From positions 21,385 through 85,384 of the forward strand of contig JACIWK010000010.1 in assembly GCA_014360985.1 (NCBI GenBank): a stretch of 64,000 bases of DNA. Reading direction: 5' to 3'. Position numbers and translations under genes: made by a program. Shown here piece after piece: positions 61,483 to 64,000 of this stretch. Under the pieces are notes generated by a model that did not search any database, was not told where the DNA came from, and worked only from the letters and a program-made list of their open reading frames with translations. Position 1 is the first letter of the stretch; the number at the start of each line of letters is the position of its first letter. This stretch comes from Candidatus Bipolaricaulota bacterium. GTDB taxonomy: Bacteria > Bipolaricaulota > Bipolaricaulia > Bipolaricaulales > Bipolaricaulaceae.

Positions 61483-61911
61483 ATGAGAAGAACGGTGGTT
61501 GTGCTGCTTGCCCTCGTTTTGGGTTCTGCGGCAGGGTTGGTTGCTTCTCCCGCCGGGGCCATCCCTGGAGAGTTCCTGGGGGGCATCGTCGGTGGCACGC
61601 TGGGGTATGTGTTCGGATACCTTTCCGAGCCGGGGAGATCCCCCGGGCAGTTGCCGTTCTCAGCCCTGGGCGCTGTCCGTGGCCTGGTAGGGAGCATCCT
61701 TGGGGCGACCGCGGGCGTAGCCCTCGGGGGCTCGCTCCAAGGGGTCAGGGGGAACATCGTGATCGCCGGCCTCCTGTCAACGGCGGGCTGCATGGCAGGT
61801 GCCTTGGTGTCGTTGCCGGTGGTTTCGCTGTTGGGAGCGGTTTTCCCCGAAGGGTGGGGAGAGATCTCCTGGCGGGTGATCCAGGTCTCCGCATTGTCAA
61901 CGCCGGTCTAG
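61483..61911 (+). CDS. Small exported glycine-rich protein of unknown function
   Basis: A 142-residue protein: signal peptide MRRTVVVLLALVLGSAAGLVASPAGA, then glycine-zipper-like membrane segments (EFLGGIVGGTLGYVFGYL; AVRGLVGSILGATAGVALGG; a third near 100-120). It is not recognised. The frame extends upstream without sense. The end, WRVIQVSALSTPV, coincides with an IS21-type end sequence (about 61895-61945), so the C-terminus may have been cut off by insertion. The ribosome site is weak. Confidence 0.5.
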   Translation: MRRTVVVLLALVLGSAAGLVASPAGAIPGEFLGGIVGGTLGYVFGYLSEPGRSPGQLPFSALGAVRGLVGSILGATAGVALGGSLQGVRGNIVIAGLLSTAGCMAGALVSLPVVSLLGAVFPEGWGEISWRVIQVSALSTPV

Positions 61912-62029
61912 TTTTGACCCTTTTTCGCCGACTTGGAATTGACCCACCCCCCTCTTGCCAACGTTCCTCCTTAGCATCCTCGTCCGCCGGCTCGGGTGAA
62001 CGCCCTGGGGCACGTCCGAACAAGCCGGC

Positions 62030-62311
62030 CCCCCTCTTCTCCCGCAGTCGGTAGCTCTCCGGGCGGATAACACTTCCCCCACTTTGGCGAACCCCTTGTT
62101 GACGATGCTCCCCTCGTACCGCGCCGACGCGAACAGGGCCGTAGCTCCTTCCCGCCGTACCCGTCGCCCGCAGCGCCACTGCCAGGTGGGTCTTCCCCAC
62201 CCCTCCAGCAACACCGAGGGTCTTGCGGAACGGGAGGTGCGCCAGGCGGGTCCGGGTGACAAGGTACCGCTCCCGCCGCGCCCGGGCTTCGATCCCGAGG
62301 AGGTCCACCAA
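62030..62311 (-). pseudogene. IS21-family IstB remnant
   Basis: Minus-strand pieces in different frames match the IS21 helper ATPase: ARRERYLVTRTRLAHLPFRKT, the Walker A GGVGKTHLAVALRATG, SIVNKGFAKVGEV and SYRLREKR. Frames are broken and the middle is deleted. An IS21-type terminal sequence with a ggtctagttttgacc dyad lies at about 61905-61919. No istA remains. Confidence 0.65.
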
Positions 62312-62361
62312 CTCGGCGTACGGGAATGCGCTGCGGCCTCCAGCCGACTCTCGACCCCGCC

Positions 62362-63018
62362 TGGGTGAGCCGGAAGCGGGTGGCGCGGCTGATGCGGGAG
62401 GCGAGGCTGGAGGGGGGTGAGCCGACGGCGGCGCCGGGGGACGACGAAGCGCGACCCGGAAGCTGAACCGGCGGCGGACCTGGCCCCGGACCGGCTGTGG
62501 GTGGCAGACATCACGTACATCCCGACTGGGGAAGGGACCCTGACCTGGCGGTGGTGGTGGACGCGTTCAGCCGGAAGGTGGTGGGGTGGGCGATGGAGGC
62601 GCATCTGCGGACGGAACTCGTGCTCAAGGCCCTGAACATGGCGATCGGGCAACAACATCTGCGGGGAGTGATCCATCACTCGGACCACGGGAGTCAGTAC
62701 ACCGCAGTGGAGTTCGGGAAGAGGTGCTGGGAAGCCGGGATCCGGCTCTCGATGGGATCCGTGGGGGACAGCTACGACAACGCCCTGTGCAAGAGCTTCT
62801 TGGCGACCATGGAGTGCGAACTTCTCGATCGCCAGGCGTTCGCAACCCGGGATGAGGCACGTCAGGCGGTGTTCGAGTACATCGAGGGCTGGTACAACCC
62901 GCACCGGAGGCACTCGGCCTTGGGGTACGAGTCGCCCCTGAGCTACGAGAGGAGGTACGCAAGCCAGGACGCTTCGGAACGTAGACCCGAGTTTGAACTT
63001 CTGAGGGCGGTTTCCTGA
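62362..63018 (+). pseudogene. IS3-family transposase OrfB, inactivated
   Basis: The integrase-core part of an IS3 transposase: WVSRKRVARLMREA, DRLWVADITYIPTGEG, AVVVDAFSRKVVGWAMEAHL, HHSDHGSQY, GDSYDNALCKSF, EYIEGWYNPHRRHSALGYESP. There are two frameshifts, an extra base near 62414 and a lost base near 62537. The third catalytic acid of the DDE triad, normally in NALCESF, is Lys (AAG). The upstream OrfA is absent. Confidence 0.85.
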
Positions 63019-63143
63019 CCCTCGGTTCCATCCTGACGGTGTTAGCGCGGTGTCGGGCCGAAGTGCAGGGCCCGGATGTGGTGCCACGATGGTGACGCGT
63101 ATCCCCTTCTCATGTTGGCGAAGGTGCTGTGTCACACGGTGTC

Positions 63144-64000
63144 ATGTTCGTGCGCGAGAAGAAGCGCCGGAACCAGGACGGCTCGGTGGTCACCTACCTC
63201 CAGCTCGTCGAGAACAGGCGGGTGGAGGGGAAGACCCGCCAGCGGGTCCTGTGCACCCTGGTCCGGGCGGACGACCCCAAGCTCCGGGCGGACCTGGGGC
63301 GCCTCGCCTCCCCGGGGTCGAAGTGCGCAACCTACGCCTGGAGCGAGGACGTGTACGGGGCGGGGTTCGAGGAGGTCGAGCTCCACGATCTCTACCGGGC
63401 GCTCGATGAGCTCTGCGAGAAGAAGGAGGCCCTGGAGCAGGGGTGGTTCGCCCGACACCGGGACCCGTTCACGGACACGGACCTCCTCTACTTCGACACG
63501 ACCTCGACCTACCTCGAGGGGGTGCCCCCGGAGGATCTCGCCCAGTTCGGGTACTCGCGGGACAAGCGGGGGGACCGGCGGCAACTCGCCCTGGGGGTGG
63601 TGGTGACGCGGGACGGGCTACCGGTGGCGCATCTTCTCTTGCCGGTGAACACCGCGGATCCGGCGGCGTTCCGGGAGGCCCTTTCGTACCTCCGGGAGGT
63701 GCTGGGGATGACGCGAGCCGTCCTGTGCTGCGATCGGGGGATGGTGTTGGAGAGGAACCTCGACGCGATGCGGGAGGCGGGACTTCCCTACATCGTCGCC
63801 ACCCGTCTGCGGGGCAGCACGCTCGTCACGGAGGAGGTCTTGGCCCGGGCCGGGCGGTACGAGGAGGTGGCGGAGAACCTCCGGGTGAAGGAAGTGAACG
63901 TCGACGGGGCCGAGGACCGGTACATCGTGTGCCTGAACCCCCTGCGGGCGGAAGAAGACCGCCGGAACCGGGACGGGATCTTGGCCCACCTTGAGGAGAA
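63144..64000 (+). CDS. IS1634-family transposase (3' partial)
   Basis: An open frame from ATG 63144 to the window end (285 codons, no stop). It reads MFVREKKRRNQDGSVVTYLQLVENRRVEGK, then YFDTTSTYLEG, GYSRDKRGDRRQLALGVVV and VLCCDRGM, the first two acids and context of IS1634 (IS4-like) DDE transposases. No frameshift is visible, so the element may be active. The transposase would be about 500 residues; the rest lies beyond the window. Confidence 0.85.
   Translation, partial: MFVREKKRRNQDGSVVTYLQLVENRRVEGKTRQRVLCTLVRADDPKLRADLGRLASPGSKCATYAWSEDVYGAGFEEVELHDLYRALDELCEKKEALEQGWFARHRDPFTDTDLLYFDTTSTYLEGVPPEDLAQFGYSRDKRGDRRQLALGVVVTRDGLPVAHLLLPVNTADPAAFREALSYLREVLGMTRAVLCCDRGMVLERNLDAMREAGLPYIVATRLRGSTLVTEEVLARAGRYEEVAENLRVKEVNVDGAEDRYIVCLNPLRAEEDRRNRDGILAHLEE

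Noticed and set aside
1..64000. CRISPR arrays, rRNA and tRNA genes.
   Set aside because: No regularly spaced repeats of 24-37 bases and no tRNA-like cloverleaf or rRNA sequence were seen in any intergenic gap.

Overview
The window is GC-rich (about 65% by eye), densely coded bacterial DNA with long runs of co-directional genes joined by 4-base ATGA/GTGA overlaps. It reads as a diderm, anaerobic, probably thermophilic bacterium: a complete archaeal-type Mbh energy-converting [NiFe] hydrogenase, a tungsten aldehyde:ferredoxin oxidoreductase, a DRG-type GTPase, and two secreted cysteine-pair-rich beta proteins ending in phenylalanine. This set would fit Candidatus Bipolaricaulota (Acetothermia/OP1), but that is a guess from gene content. 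A marker-gene tree (FtsZ, UvrA, MutS2) would decide it. I see no rRNA, tRNA or CRISPR array.

Layout. 1-2914 (+): polar amino-acid ABC transporter. 2911-8225 (-): a four-gene operon of a NosD/DUF192 fusion, a HAD phosphatase, FtsZ with an unusual N-terminal domain, and an M1-like peptidase. 8304-13839: creatininase, the two paralogous cysteine-pair proteins, a ParB-like protein and a metallophosphoesterase. 13842-19542 (-): AOR, RmuC, UvrA. 19721-25173: lipoprotein, DUF922, GYD protein, alpha/beta hydrolase, DUF4342/DUF4389 genes. 25468-32134 (-): defence-like island of an NYN nuclease, a large type IIG-like restriction-methylase and a PIN/ImmA toxin-antitoxin pair flanked by copies of the 3' end of mbhN. 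32860-40784 (-): mbhA-N in canonical order, with hypB-hypA divergent (40892-41938). 42362-53057: PHP hydrolase, MutS2, DRG GTPase, M20 and S1 peptidases, DJ-1, Sua5, amidohydrolase, Fpg. 53377-54305: RAYT transposase element. 54331-61042: PqaA-like protein, nucleotide cyclase-TPR protein, HIT remnant and a TrpXYZ-like ABC operon behind an aromatic leader-peptide attenuator. 61097-64000: graveyard of IS630, IS21, IS3 and IS1634 pieces.

How it fits together (inference): AOR would deliver reduced ferredoxin to Mbh, which makes H2 and drives ion pumping through its Mrp-like half. HypA and HypB insert nickel. A class III cyclase and two exact TGTGA-N6-TCACA palindromes suggest cAMP/CRP-type control of secreted-protein genes. 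Several genes have a -10-like hexamer only 7-9 nt before the start codon, which suggests leaderless mRNAs.
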